NCBI GenBank assembly: GCA_033439265.1
Contig: JAVTVX010000034.1
Coordinates: forward strand, 21,156,501-21,220,500
Length of the DNA: 64,000 nt
Direction of reading: 5' to 3'
Source: Dillenia suffruticosa
Taxonomy: Eukaryota > Streptophyta > Magnoliopsida > Dilleniales > Dilleniaceae
Both the position numbers and the translations under genes were made by a program. Position 1 is the first letter of the stretch. The number at the start of each line of letters is the position of its first letter. The notes under the pieces were generated by a model. That model saw nothing but the letters and a program-made list of their open reading frames with translations. It had not been told where the DNA came from and made no database searches. Positions 1-11,021 of the stretch are shown one piece after another.

Positions 1-2530
1 ATGCCTAGAAAAGAGTTAGGATAAAGTTGAAAGTTAGTAGTATAAAGGAAAGACTATTTTTGATCAACACATTACTCTGTACTCGCAGATCGGTCAATTA
101 TGTCTATGACCTAGTGTTTAGAGACATAGTTGTAAATGGATGAATGGATTTGAGTCAAATATGCTTTCATGTTGTTTTGAGATATGAGAGATACATTGAC
201 TGTATTGAGTAAAAGAGGTTTGGGGTATAGTGAGATACAACGCATTTATCTCAACATTGGAAGTGAGCTGCTATATATCTTTAACCAGTATATCGCGCTA
301 GAACTCTTGGTACTCTCGTGGGTCACATGATCCACTTGCTTATATGAAATTGATATTCGATTGTAATGATCACGCTATATACAGTTCTAACCTTTATGTA
401 CGAGTGGGAGATATTGAAAATGAGGGTAAGCCTGCCTATGAGGGTAGATCTGACCCAAACCATTTGTTTGAATTTGAAAGTGAGAGGAAGTGGTTGTTTT
501 GGATAACCACCCACTTCAACTTCCCACGACTCCCTCTCTCACTCAAACTCTCTTCAAAAGGATTACTTTCTAACCTTTGTGTTTTTTGGGAAGTAATGCA
601 ACATTCGTGAAAGACAAGTGGAAGAATGGAGAAGCACTCTTGAATAATAAAAAAAAAAAACACTTGAAGCATCTAAAAGGGAGAGAAAAAGGGGGAAAGA
701 AATTGAGAAATAAAGAAAGAGTTTGAGGGTTTGATCATTCTCACATAAAAGGTATTTGTATTGTGAATAATAGAAAATGATTCGTTTTGTAACATTTTCT
801 CGATTTAAAATACCCAATCATCAGAAAGAGGTAAATGATTGTAACTCGTTAAAGATTCTGAAGTTTTTGCATGAAAACTATATTTATTGGTTTGTTTTTA
901 AACTATCACCATAAAATAATTTGTACACAATAGTTCATTGCGAAAATTAGTTTGAAGAGCCTCCACCATCACGTGCTATTGATGCATAATCAATAGTACC
1001 TCATTTTTTTAGTTTCCATAAAACTGTTCAAAAAATTTACACAAATTCATAAAATAAAAAATTAAAAATTCTTAAATAAAACCAAATTACAACCAAAATA
1101 TACAAAATAATAATAAACTAGGAGATAGCTCAAATAGAACTTTCAACTTTTTCCAAATTAATTATCTTGTCAATTACACTTTAGATAAATATGTATGCAT
1201 AGATGAAATTTTGTGTCACATTTTCAAAAGTGGTTAGGCACTTGTCAATAGCTATCTTGTCAATTACACGTTTTCTCTCTTTGTTAGCTAGGTTGGAATT
1301 ATAAAATATATATAGGAACTACAGATGAATTAGATAATTTTTTTTTATAAAGAATATTATTAATATAATAGTAATATTAATTATTTTTATAGGAACTCAT
1401 GTAATAACATCCCTTATAAACTTGATTGTCTATTCTCTTTTAGACTATGACATGAAATATGTTGTATGACATTCAGAGATGACACCCTGAGATGACTTTT
1501 CAGTTCAGAGTTAAGGTTGGCTGGTCTTTCTTCTGGTCAGAGTTTCACTTTTCTGGGACTCTCCTCCCGGCAACAATAGCCGGAGAGATTATTGCTGTGT
1601 TCTACCTTTGTGACTTCCGGCAGTCGCCGGTTGTGACTTTAGTGTTCTCTTCTTGAAAAAACAGCGCCATCAGAGGAAAAATAAACTGTCTATAGATTGG
1701 CATTGACTGGTATCGCGCTCTATCTGTCTAGAGTTTGGTACCGGCTGGTTTTGCTGTATCTTTCTTAATTATCATTCCTATAGTAGACAATAACAGAAAT
1801 TGTTTTATAAAAATATTGAAAACAAAAATATGAAAAAATATATAAATATAAAAAATATTAATTTTTATGTAATAATAGAATAACTATATTTTATAATAAA
1901 AATAAAAAAATAATTAAATATGTGATTATTAATCATAAGACAAATAATCTAAAAAATAAAAATTATAATTAAATTAGTAAATAATTCATTAATATGAAAA
2001 AGTGTAAATATATAAAAAAAATATAACGAATTTATATAAATATTAATTAATTTAACATGTTGAGACATTTTAAAAATAAAAATATTTTGGAAATGGAAAA
2101 TATTAGTGTAGAGATATTTTTATGCATCAGATGTATCATCTACTCTAAAAACTTTATTTTATATTTTAATACTCCCTCAAATTGGAATTTTGAAACTTGT
2201 TTTTGTAACTATCATCCCCTTCGAAAACTTAAATTAATAAACATACATGTTATTAATTATTTTCTATTTTTATGCTCATGTAGATTGGTTCAATTTCAAG
2301 CTTTCTTAGATTTGTTTAACTATCATCTAGTACAAAAATATAAATTAGTGCCAAGAGACATTAATCGTTTCAATTGTTGGGTGTTGCATATTCAATTGCA
2401 TAAATTTTTTTTTTTTTGAAAAATTGGGTGAGAAGGGGTCTACTGTGCATAATTTTTTTTTTTGTCTCTATGGCTAGGTCACCGTCCGGTATCCAAAACT
2501 TCACTCTGACTAATTTGAACCAACCTGACT
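1..2530. other. AT-rich intergenic DNA, no gene recognised
   Basis: I see no convincing coding region. Short open frames lie at 340-820 on both strands, but they overlap each other, show no known motif and end quickly. From about 1000 to 2050 the sequence is very AT-rich with A and T runs. A block near 1500-1760 is richer in G and C, with inverted CCGG-type words (for example cccggcaacaatagccgg), and may be repeat-derived. Around 2165 the plus strand reads as a possible reversed copia polypurine tract (ctccctcaaattgg), but no LTR was confirmed. Confidence 0.5.
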
Positions 2531-2584
2531 ATCGGGTCTCATTTGAGGAGAGATCTTCTAATATTATTTTTTTCATACCCAGGA

Positions 2585-2645
2585 GGAGTCGAACTTTCGA
2601 CCTGATTAAGGGATGAAGATACCCTTTACACCTACGCCAACAAGT
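2585..2645 (-). repeat. tRNA-like A/B box cassette (possible SINE head)
   Basis: Read on the minus strand, this stretch has a box resembling the Pol III A box (TGGCGTAGGTG) followed about 35 bases later by a B-box-like word (AAGTTCGACTCC). The flanking stems do not fold as a proper tRNA. It is best called a tRNA-related repeat head, as found in plant SINEs or carried in other transposons. Similar cassettes lie inside the two CACTA elements of this window. Confidence 0.3.
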
Positions 2646-2649
2646 GTTG

Positions 2650-4240
2650 GTGCCTACCGTGCATAATTCAAGCAATATGTTGAAAGTTTTTAAATTGGCT
2701 AAGCAGGGTCTTATTTGATTTGAACTCACAATGTCTGGCTTTAATGCCTAACAACCAATCCTTCCAAAAGTTTAAATCAATGGAAATGCATTACAAAGTA
2801 TTTTGTATCATAACACTCCCCATCACCAAAGTATTATTAATTATTTTATATTTTAACACACCATCTGTTCAATACTACATCCGGCTGCGTTGGGTTTTTT
2901 TGTTTTTTTTTGTTTTAAAGATAGAGTAAAAGGGGTATCATATAATTCAAATTTAACATCTCTTTGTTGTTTAACTACCTTCTATGCTAAAAGTTTAATA
3001 TAATGAAGAGAGATATTTTAATTATTTTGTATCTGAAATAGGCTCTCTTTGGAAGAATGTTTACAGGCAATTTATCAGACAAATCGCAGCTCTATTCACG
3101 CTCAATCACTTTAATTTTATAAGAAATTTATTGATATCCACTCTTTGTTATTGAGTGTTGAGGAAAAAAAAAAAAAAGTACCCCTAATAAACTGGTTAGC
3201 CTACCCTAAAGGTCCAACCCTTGGTTAACTAAGCCCTAAAGCCAAAATTTATCTAGCATGCACAACAAACAAAACACAAGCACACATATAAATTAATTCA
3301 CACATTTTATGTTATGGTTGTGTAATAAATAAAAAATATAAATGCATGTGACAAAGGGTTCCTACAGGCTTTTTTTTTTCTTCTCTCTCTCTCTCTCAAC
3401 CTAGGTCCTCACATTCTTACCCTTTAAAATATTCAGCCCTCCAAATCAAAATCAATTCCCTAACTCAAAATGGATCCATCAACCATGCTCTAGTTCTAAC
3501 CTTATGTCCAGTGTTGATCCGTCAATGTGTTATATGTCCATCTTTGGCTTCAACGTATCAAATCAAAGCTTCATATTCAACTATCTTCGATGGTGTATGC
3601 TGGTGTTGCTAAATCCGATATAGACTTACCCTCAGTATGCATCCCAATTTAATCCAATGAAAGCAAGATGTTGAATTCTAGTCTTCCCCCTTTTAAGATT
3701 CAACCGTGCATTAATTCGTTGCACAATGATGACCTTATTCAACTGCCCAAAACAGATAGACGAAACCTCTAGCAAGGCATGTCAATCCAAATCCTCACTT
3801 AACTCAACCTAGATGCAATCAAAACCCTTTTGCCTGAAAATGGGCAATTATAAGTTATGAATCCGCCAGCACTTCTTCCTGATCAATCCTTCTTAGTAAC
3901 ATTGGCAAAATCCATGCAACAACTATCTCTATTCCCTCTAAACAATAAAAAATCTAAGCTTAGCCTATGCAATCCAACTAACTTGAAATCTCTTCCACTG
4001 TCGAATTACATCTCAATCTCTAAACAAACATGTAAAGGACGTCTGATATTTTTGACTTGATCAGATAAGTCACTTTCTTCGAGGTAACTATCTAAAGCTT
4101 TGGACGCCGATCTCAAGTGTGCGACTAAGCCAAAACCAAGTCCACTATCTGTAATAGTCAACCAAGCCATCCTAATCACTGAGTCCCAAAAACAATCATC
4201 TTTGCACTAAATCACTTGAAACTTACCTCAAGTTGGACCT
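2650..4240. other. Intergenic DNA, no gene recognised
   Basis: Low-complexity and AT-rich sequence with a short CT-repeat near 3382-3400 and an A-run near 3163-3177. The stretch at 3400-4240 is less AT-rich and has the texture of an old LTR or other repeat, but no terminal motif, primer binding site or coding domain was found. The 67-codon open frame at 3857-4060 shows no recognisable motif. Confidence 0.4.
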
Positions 4241-4690
4241 TGTTGGTAAAATGAGTTTTGATGATGAGCAAATGATGAACTTAAAGTGTATTATGATGAA
4301 AAGAATGTGTTAAACTAATGAAAGATTGAATTAAGTGGAGTTAGAAGTGATTTAGATTTGATACAAAATATGTAAACAATTCAGAGCAGAAACAAAGTCA
4401 ACTACATCATAATGGCAATCGACTTGCTTAATACACAAAATCCTAAGTTAAATCTGATACAGTATATTTGTCGACTTAATCAAAAGACCTAGTTTTACAA
4501 AATTAGCCTAACCATAAACAAATTTTTGAAATGCTAGCGGTCGAATAAAAATAGTCAAAATGAGAGTAAGACACATTATAGTCGACCACCTATAAACTCA
4601 AGTCGACTTATACTAGCAAGCTAGGCCACATATATATGTTAGCTCATTAATTACATGGCTTTGCATAGAAAGACATAGGCTGTCATCATT
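4241..4690 (+). mobile_element. Copia (SIRE-like) LTR fragment
   Basis: The segment opens with TGTTGGTAAAATGAG followed by TTTTGATGATGAG, a start typical of SIRE-type copia LTRs. Its interior repeats GTCGACTT/GTCGACC words like those that fill the better-preserved SIRE-like LTR at 48,539 in this window. No primer binding site or coding region follows, so this is probably a truncated or solo LTR. The right boundary is uncertain. Confidence 0.4.
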
Positions 4691-4789
4691 GATTCATAGA
4701 GTTATTTTCATCCTTTTGGTTTAGTATTTTAATTAAAATTGATATGCTAGCTCATTTCGAGTAGGAAATCTAGTCCCATAGTATTATAA

Positions 4790-5200
4790 TGATAAATTTG
4801 AAATATTTTTATTTTTTTCAAGTATTTGGTATTCTCATCACAATACGGTTTCCTGTAGTCATAGTTGTGATTTCTATAGGATTGCCTTCAATGTCTTTAG
4901 CAATCATGACTTTATCATTTGGTTTCCATATTTCTTTTGGAAATACATTTTCATATGCTAATGTTACTTGACTTCTTGTGTTTAACAAGTAATGAAATAA
5001 CTTTGGTTTATATTTAGATATTCAACCTGTATTAGGATGATCAATTTATTAGTTTTCCTTACAGGTTTCATACTTTATGAAAAACAATCTCTTGTCCTTC
5101 TATGATTATTTTTACTTCTCTTCTTCCTATAAGAGCTTGAGTATGATTTAGGAAAGAGCTTCCAAAGACTACGTCTTGGGTCTTTGTGCTTATTATTACA
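4790..5200 (-). pseudogene. Decayed polyprotein-like coding remnant, unassigned
   Basis: On the minus strand two coherent open stretches occur in succession, about 5175-5070 and about 5020-4815. Between them are a stop and a frame change, and the second ends in a stop. Their composition looks like real protein code (mixed charged and hydrophobic residues, few low-complexity runs), unlike most open frames here. The first includes a phrase of the type DVVFGSSFLN. The style recalls a retroelement or caulimovirid-type polyprotein, but I could not assign a domain, and no flanking reverse transcriptase is visible. It is a non-functional fragment. Confidence 0.25.
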
Positions 5201-5419
5201 CATAAGAATTCTAGGTATATATTTTATTTAATATTATTAATATTATTAATTTTGAGTATGTAATTTATTTAATATTATTAGTTTTGTAAATTATATCAAG
5301 CATTTCACCATTGTTTAGGTAATTATAAATTCAGATTTTACAAAATTTGATAAGAAAATTATTTTTTATATTGTAATTTTTTTGAATATATGTGATGATA
5401 TAGTTCCATCCTAATATCA

Positions 5420-6600
5420 ACAAAAATAGAGCCAGTGATACACTTATTGCATATGTGTGACTTTGATGAGAAACCTTTATTGGGATATATTTATGATGGC
5501 ATGTGGAGAGTGGTTAATGATATAAAAAAATTGTTCCAAAATAAGAAAAATTGTATCAATCTTACATTGATATAATCAAGAAGAGATAGGATAGTATGCT
5601 GAAGAAAGACCTTCATTCTATTTCTTTTTGGCTGAATCCAACATTCCAATATGAAAAAGACAGTCGTTGTAATATGTCTGAAATTTGGAAAAGTGTGTTT
5701 GATGTCATGGAAAGGTTCAAAATTGAAGGAATGTAAAATGCGACGAATGAAATAACAACATTTAGGATAAGAAGTAAAAGTTTTGGGATTGACTTTACTA
5801 TAAATACATATGACACTTCTCGTCCAGGAAAATTATAAGTTGATTAATAGTTATTTTATATTGTAATCAGATTTATGGTTTTCTTTTCATTATATTGCAA
5901 TGTGATTCATTATTTTTTGTTTATATTATTTATGTTATGATCATGGAATTGGTGAATTGTGGAGACTATATGGTGTTAATAATCCAAATTTGCTATAGAT
6001 AGCAATTAGACTTTTGAGTCAAACTGCAGCTTCTTTGGGATGTGAACGCAATTGGAGTATATTTGAGCACATCCATACAAAGAAAAGAAATAGATTGAAG
6101 TATTAAAGGTCCAGTGATCTTGCTCATGCTCACTGTAACCTCTGTTTGAAAAATATGTAATAAATATAAAATTTTATAATTGTCACTATTATTAAATTTT
6201 GCTTTGATTTGATTGTCGGAGTTTTTTGCTCTTTCCAGGCTCATATATATGAAAAGATGTTATGATTTAATTAATTATGAGTCAATTGATAAAATAAAAT
6301 TTTGGATAATTGAAAAACAACTCGAATGAGAGCTTGACATTAATAAGTTAGAGGATGACGTAGAAGAAGAGCATCCTAAGTATTGGAAAGAAGAATCCTC
6401 CCAACCAAGTAAGAAATTATTATTTTGTATTCTTTAGATGGTTTTTTATTTAAGTATAATTTTTATATTTACATGTGTTGTAATTTATTTTAGATAAAAA
6501 GAATTCTATTTTGGCAAATCTTGAAGATGTTGATGATGATGATACTCAAATTGATTTGTCATATTTTGAATGATGATAATAATAAAGATGGAAACGATAA
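5420..6600 (+). pseudogene. hAT-family transposase, degenerate C-terminal half
   Basis: Three blocks match the C-terminal half of plant hAT (Ac/Tam3) transposases. The first (5434-5815) carries a KPLLGYIYDGMW-type phrase, followed by code for a damaged catalytic-domain segment. The second (5940-6156) contains SQTAASLGCERNWSIF, the signature of the hAT dimerisation domain. The third (6239-6408 and 6494-6575) is an acidic tail ending in a DDDD-type run. Two GT-AG introns look real: 6157-6238 (ends ctctttccag) and 6409-6493 (starts gtaagaaatt). Stops and frame shifts break every block and the N-terminal zinc finger is absent, so it cannot make an active transposase. The family call is firm; the exact boundaries are not. 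Confidence 0.75.
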
Positions 6601-6959
6601 CGAATAAAATTTGGATTTGATAATTGAATTATGTTATGCATTGTACTGAACTTTTCTTATTATTTAAATTAGATTTTGATATACTTACATCTATTATTTG
6701 AATTAGGTTTTGATATATTTGAAAAATATTTCGCATTAAATGATGTATAAAATTTAGATAAATAAATTTTATTTTATTAATACTATATATTTTGAACACG
6801 ATTTAGTCAATATTTGTAATTAGATACACTGATTTTTTAGATTATTAATATATTATAATTTAAATTTATTTATGACGTCATGATAACGTCATTTGGCTTT
6901 TTTGCTTAATCCGACCAATTTAATCCAGTGATCTATTGACCTCTTGGCACGACTAGTTC

Positions 6960-6984
6960 GTAATCCGTTCTGTTCAAAACACTG
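6960..6984 (+). repeat. Candidate hAT terminal inverted repeat
   Basis: The sequence ends TTCAAAACACTG, the reverse complement of CAGTGTTTTGAA, a typical hAT terminus. It lies about 380 bp downstream of the hAT transposase relic and could be that element's 3' end. No matching 5' terminus was found, so the element is probably truncated on the left. Confidence 0.4.
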
Positions 6985-7059
6985 CACTAAAGCGGTTAAA
7001 AAAAAAAACAAACAAATGTTCTCCAAGATTTTAGGTATGTAGGGCATGTGTGATTTTTA

Positions 7060-7208
7060 TACTCCAACTTGAGAGGGAGTGTTGAAATATTAAGATATTG
7101 GTTGTCAAATTTCTGTAATTATGCTTTTCTAATTTGAGATGATTATAGTTGCTTATTATAATTGTTTTATTATAGGTGATTATAGTTGGATGATTACAGT
7201 CGATTATA
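7060..7208 (+). mobile_element. Copia polypurine tract and LTR start
   Basis: The string aacttgagagggag followed directly by TGTTGAAATATT is the usual junction of a plant copia polypurine tract and the start of its 3' LTR, which here begins at 7080. The LTR is interrupted after about 130 bp by a CACTA terminus at 7209. No upstream copia coding domain is visible, so this is only the 3' edge of an element. Confidence 0.55.
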
Positions 7209-7735
7209 CACTATAAAAAAAAACTTTTAGTAGCTGTCAAAAACTGGTAGTAAAGATCTTAAAAACCATTGATAAAGGATGTGAGATTTTCTCCAGCGAT
7301 CAAAATTTTTGTTAGCTATACTGGTGCTAGTAAAAGGCTTTACAAGTGGCCATGACCGCTAGCAAAGGTCAGGACCTATGCCAACAGTCATCCTGGCTGT
7401 TGGTAAAAGTAGTGAGGTTTTCTCCGATAGTTAAAATTTTCACCGACTATATTGACGCTAGTAAAAGGTTTTACTAGTGGCCATGACCGCTAGCAAAAGT
7501 TAGGACCTAGGCCAGCGGCCAGGGTGACCGCTGGCAAAGGTTAGGACCTATGCAAGCGGCCAGGGTGACCGCTGGCATAGGTCTAAATGTTTGCCCGTGG
7601 TCATGGCCGCTGGTATAGGTCATGGCCATCGGTATATGATGGATTCTATGCCATCCGTGACCGGCCATCGGTATAGGTCAAGATCTATGCCAGCACCAAC
7701 TTGACTGTTGGCATAGGTTCGGACATTCTGTTTTG
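7209..7735 (+). mobile_element. CACTA transposon end with subterminal repeats
   Basis: Starts CACTATAAAAAAAAAC and continues with many degenerate copies, in both orientations, of words such as gaccgctggcaaaggt, gctagtaaaagg and ggtcatggccgctgg. That pattern, a CACTA terminus followed by dense short subterminal repeats that bind transposase, is typical of CACTA (En/Spm) elements. No opposite terminus or transposase was found downstream, so only one end is preserved. The left flank is the copia LTR that begins at 7080. Confidence 0.6.
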
Positions 7736-8900
7736 TATCTCCAACCTAGTTGTATGTTATTTTCTAATATTATTAGTATTTAAAAGAATAATATGTAACT
7801 AAATTTTTTATAAATATACTTTTTAACAAAAAAAATTATAAAACATTAATATGTCATATAGTTATGCCCAAAGAATGAACTTACATACAAAATTATTATA
7901 AAACCAAGTCAATTTTTGAATTCAAGTCATTACAAATTAAAAAAAAAATATATAGAATAATTCGGACAATCATAAAGTTTCCCTAATCTTACTCTTGGTC
8001 AAATAGGATCAATGATAAGAAGTTAAAGTGAGAGATTTGTGACTTCAACTTTAGCCAAACTACCTGCAACCATTCAAACCCCACCGGTGATCAATGAGTC
8101 ACATAAATCTTGGTCAAGTCAATTAAGTTATATTCATTGAACAAATTTTAGGATGTAAATAGCATGCAGCAGATAAACTGTTTAACTATAATGACAGTTA
8201 TAATAGCATGCAGCCAAGTATCACTAATGGCACTAAGTCTTGGACCACTAAATAGATCCTAATGCAACAGATACGTCATACAGTTATCAAGATTATTTAG
8301 AGGCATTGAAAACTCCCAAAAGCAATGTCAAGGTTAACTTGTCCCCTGCGGATATTTTTCTCTAACATAATTTAGCTACAGGATTTTTTCCACAAAGACA
8401 CCTAGCATTTGTTGTCTCACCATCCCATTCCAACGACCTCATTAAGAATCATTCAAATTTAAATGCTACATGCATGAACGAGGCTTTCCACCATTATCAT
8501 CCTAGTTAACCTCACAAGCGGTACAGAGGACAGCCAGCCATATTTATAGTAAAGTTATACAAAAAGCAATTCAACAAATGTTATTCAATTGACCATTGAG
8601 TAGGAGTAGATTTAATAATGACAAAGACCTCCAATTGCCAAGGACAAGTGATTATACTTCTACTGTCTCGAATCAACCTGCAGTCATGAAATTGGACAGA
8701 CCACAAAGATTAGTATCTAAGAACAAAATACATAAATGGAGAGATATGTTCAAGACTCATATTGAACTTTGACTCCAATTAAACATGGCGACCATAAGAA
8801 TGAAGATCTGATGCTAACGAAGATCTGATGCTAACACAAGCTCTTTTAAAAATAATAAAAAAAGATAATAATAATAATAATTAAAAAAAAAAACATGGCT
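7736..8900. other. Intergenic DNA, no gene recognised
   Basis: Mixed AT-rich and moderate-complexity sequence without a supported gene. A 17-bp motif (gaagatctgatgctaac) is tandemly duplicated at about 8803-8836, and an AT-rich trinucleotide-like run lies at 8865-8892. Confidence 0.4.
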
Positions 8901-8910
8901 AACAATAAAT

Positions 8911-9122
8911 ATAACTATATATATATGATTAAAAGAAAGCATCATAATGTCTTCCCCACTGCTTATATATTGGAATCCTCATGAAGCAAGTGGGAGACAA
9001 AAGGAAGAATGGCAAGCACAAGACTTTTGTTATTCATTTGCTGCTTTCTCATGGTATGCATTCTCGCCTTCCCACAGGCTACAGCCCCACGGCAATTTCC
9101 CAAGCTTCGTCTTACCCGTGAG

Positions 9123-9153
<31 letters not shown>

Positions 9154-9340
9154 ATAATAATAATTTATTTGATTACTTGTTATAATCTAATTAAATTTAC
9201 AAGTAATTGTCTCAAAATTATTGACTTTAGGAAGATAACTATTACTTCTAATTCCAAATATACTTGCAAAATTTACCTGGCATATATCATCCACCTTTTC
9301 ACTGCAGGAGTGTCCTTGGCAAGTGACAACAAGGTATTCT
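8911..9340 (+). CDS. Possible two-exon small secreted peptide gene (unrecognised)
   Basis: A TATA-like run (ctatatatatatg, near 8911-8925) is followed by an ATG at 9009. The next 36 codons begin MASTRLLLFICCFLMVCILA and continue with a short Ala/Pro/Gln stretch: a basic start, a strongly hydrophobic core and a small-residue cleavage site, which reads as a signal peptide. A donor-like GTGAGC follows at about 9118, then a CT-repeat. A pyrimidine-rich acceptor (tttcactgcag) precedes a possible second exon from 9308. In the phase that fits, the joined frame would continue only about 18 codons to the TGA at 9361-9363. I do not recognise the peptide family. The signal peptide is visible; the splicing and the existence of the gene are inference. 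A chance frame or a pseudogene remains possible. Confidence 0.3.
9122..9150. repeat. (CT)n microsatellite
   Basis: A run of CT dinucleotides lies immediately after the putative first-exon donor. Confidence 0.9.
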
Positions 9341-9369
9341 TTGCACTCCGAAAAAAGTTTTGATAAACT

Positions 9370-10965
9370 ATCGTTTATGGAGAGGTGATCCTCAGCAGGC
9401 ACAAAACCTAAACCGACCTGAAAAATTGATAGGAAAGAAGGTCGACATAAGCACTACAGAGGAGTAGCTCACACAAAACTTGCGATTGTTTCTCTGAGAA
9501 AAATGGAGCTTCAAGGATATACTACAAAAGCAAGTTCCTCGCGGTCCATGGAAATAGGTACATATTAAAACAAAGGTCAAAGGCCTTCTAAGATAAAGTA
9601 ATGGTTGGGAACTTGGAACTCACTAAAGAAACAAACAACTGCTCAAAAAGCTCAAATGGTGAGATGTCCTCTAAGAAATTCAGGATGCCTTCCTTGTCAA
9701 ATCATCATGCCAATGTGATCTTGTCAGAGGTCAAATCATTATGCCAATGTGATCTTGTCAGAGATTAAACGAATTTATTTTATTATATAATATTTCCCCA
9801 AACAATATACCATCATCAACACAATGATGTCCTTACATTGCAAGTCCTCATCGAAAAGAGGTGCTTGCTTAACAGCAGGAACAACTTTGGCTGTTTCCCA
9901 CAGCTCCTACCACAAATTACCTGGACATAGACTTTATTAGTTTTCAGAAGAATTTTTATCACTAGAAAACTTCAGAGAAGTTTCATGATATATATTAAGC
10001 TTTAATCTAAGCACCATCAATGCTAACAGATATCAAGATTACGGTCATGTAATGCATCAGCACAGTCGATATATTTATTGAAGATTTTTTCATGCATCTT
10101 TTATATATGTTTTGTTGAATACAAAGCCCTGCTCTCAAAACAAAGACACTCCTAATTAAAGAGGTGAAAATCTTAAACACCACCTTAGAAGCATCTGAAT
10201 TGTTGTATAGAAAGAAAATCACTTCAATTGAACCTGGAACTTTGATGTGAAGAACAATTGCAGCAAATAAGATTATGTAGTCATTATTTTAAGTGATCAT
10301 TCAATAAAATTGATGTTGCAAACCAAACCACAAAGAACTCCACCTAAGAAAGTTCACCTGGTGCTTAAAGCATCCTACTAAACTAATGGGATTCGGTGTG
10401 GCAATGTGTAGACAGCCTTACTTTCTTTTTTATTAAGAAAAGACATCTTCCAAGAATTGAACTTGAGACCTCTAATACATATGCAAGCAACTTTACTAAA
10501 AAGAACTCTAACCGAGTAAGTATAATGAAAATTAGAGAGTTACTGCCCAAAAAACAGGAGCCCCGTATCAACATCCATTGCTAGATCGCTGTAAGAAAGA
10601 AAATTCTGGGACAAAAGATACTAGGCTAAATGAATGAGAACTATCATGTCCTGGAGTAAAGATGCATAGGATTCAGGAGTGAAGGAGGACAAAAGGGACA
10701 ATGCAATCAGCCCAATGGGGGATAGACAACCCAAGTCAAGCTGAGAAATAAGTTAAGCTTCAGTTGAGAATACTGTTGTGCCTTAATTTAATTTAAATAT
10801 AATAAACAACTTGGTGTTTGGAATAACATTAGTACATAATTTAGTGTAACATTAGTACATTTTCCTCTAATTATAAATAAGTTAAGTGACTACAATAATT
10901 TGGTTCATAACATATTACATTAGTACAGCAAATATTTAGGATAACATTAGTGCATTTTCCTTTAT
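9370..10965. other. Intergenic DNA, no gene recognised
   Basis: No supported coding region. A 34-bp unit is tandemly duplicated at 9696-9729 and 9730-9763, differing at one base. A minus-strand B-box-like word (AAGTTCAATTC) near 10,450-10,470 may be part of another tRNA-derived repeat. The words attagtacat/acattagtgca recur between 10,800 and 10,960. Confidence 0.4.
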
Positions 10966-11021
10966 ATCTTAAACGTAGCAAAAATAAGCAATTATATGCT
11001 CAAATGTGACTACAATAATTT

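Noticed and set aside
2057..2419. 120-codon frame
   Set aside because: AT-rich, Phe/Ile/Asn-rich, with no domain and no coding-like composition.
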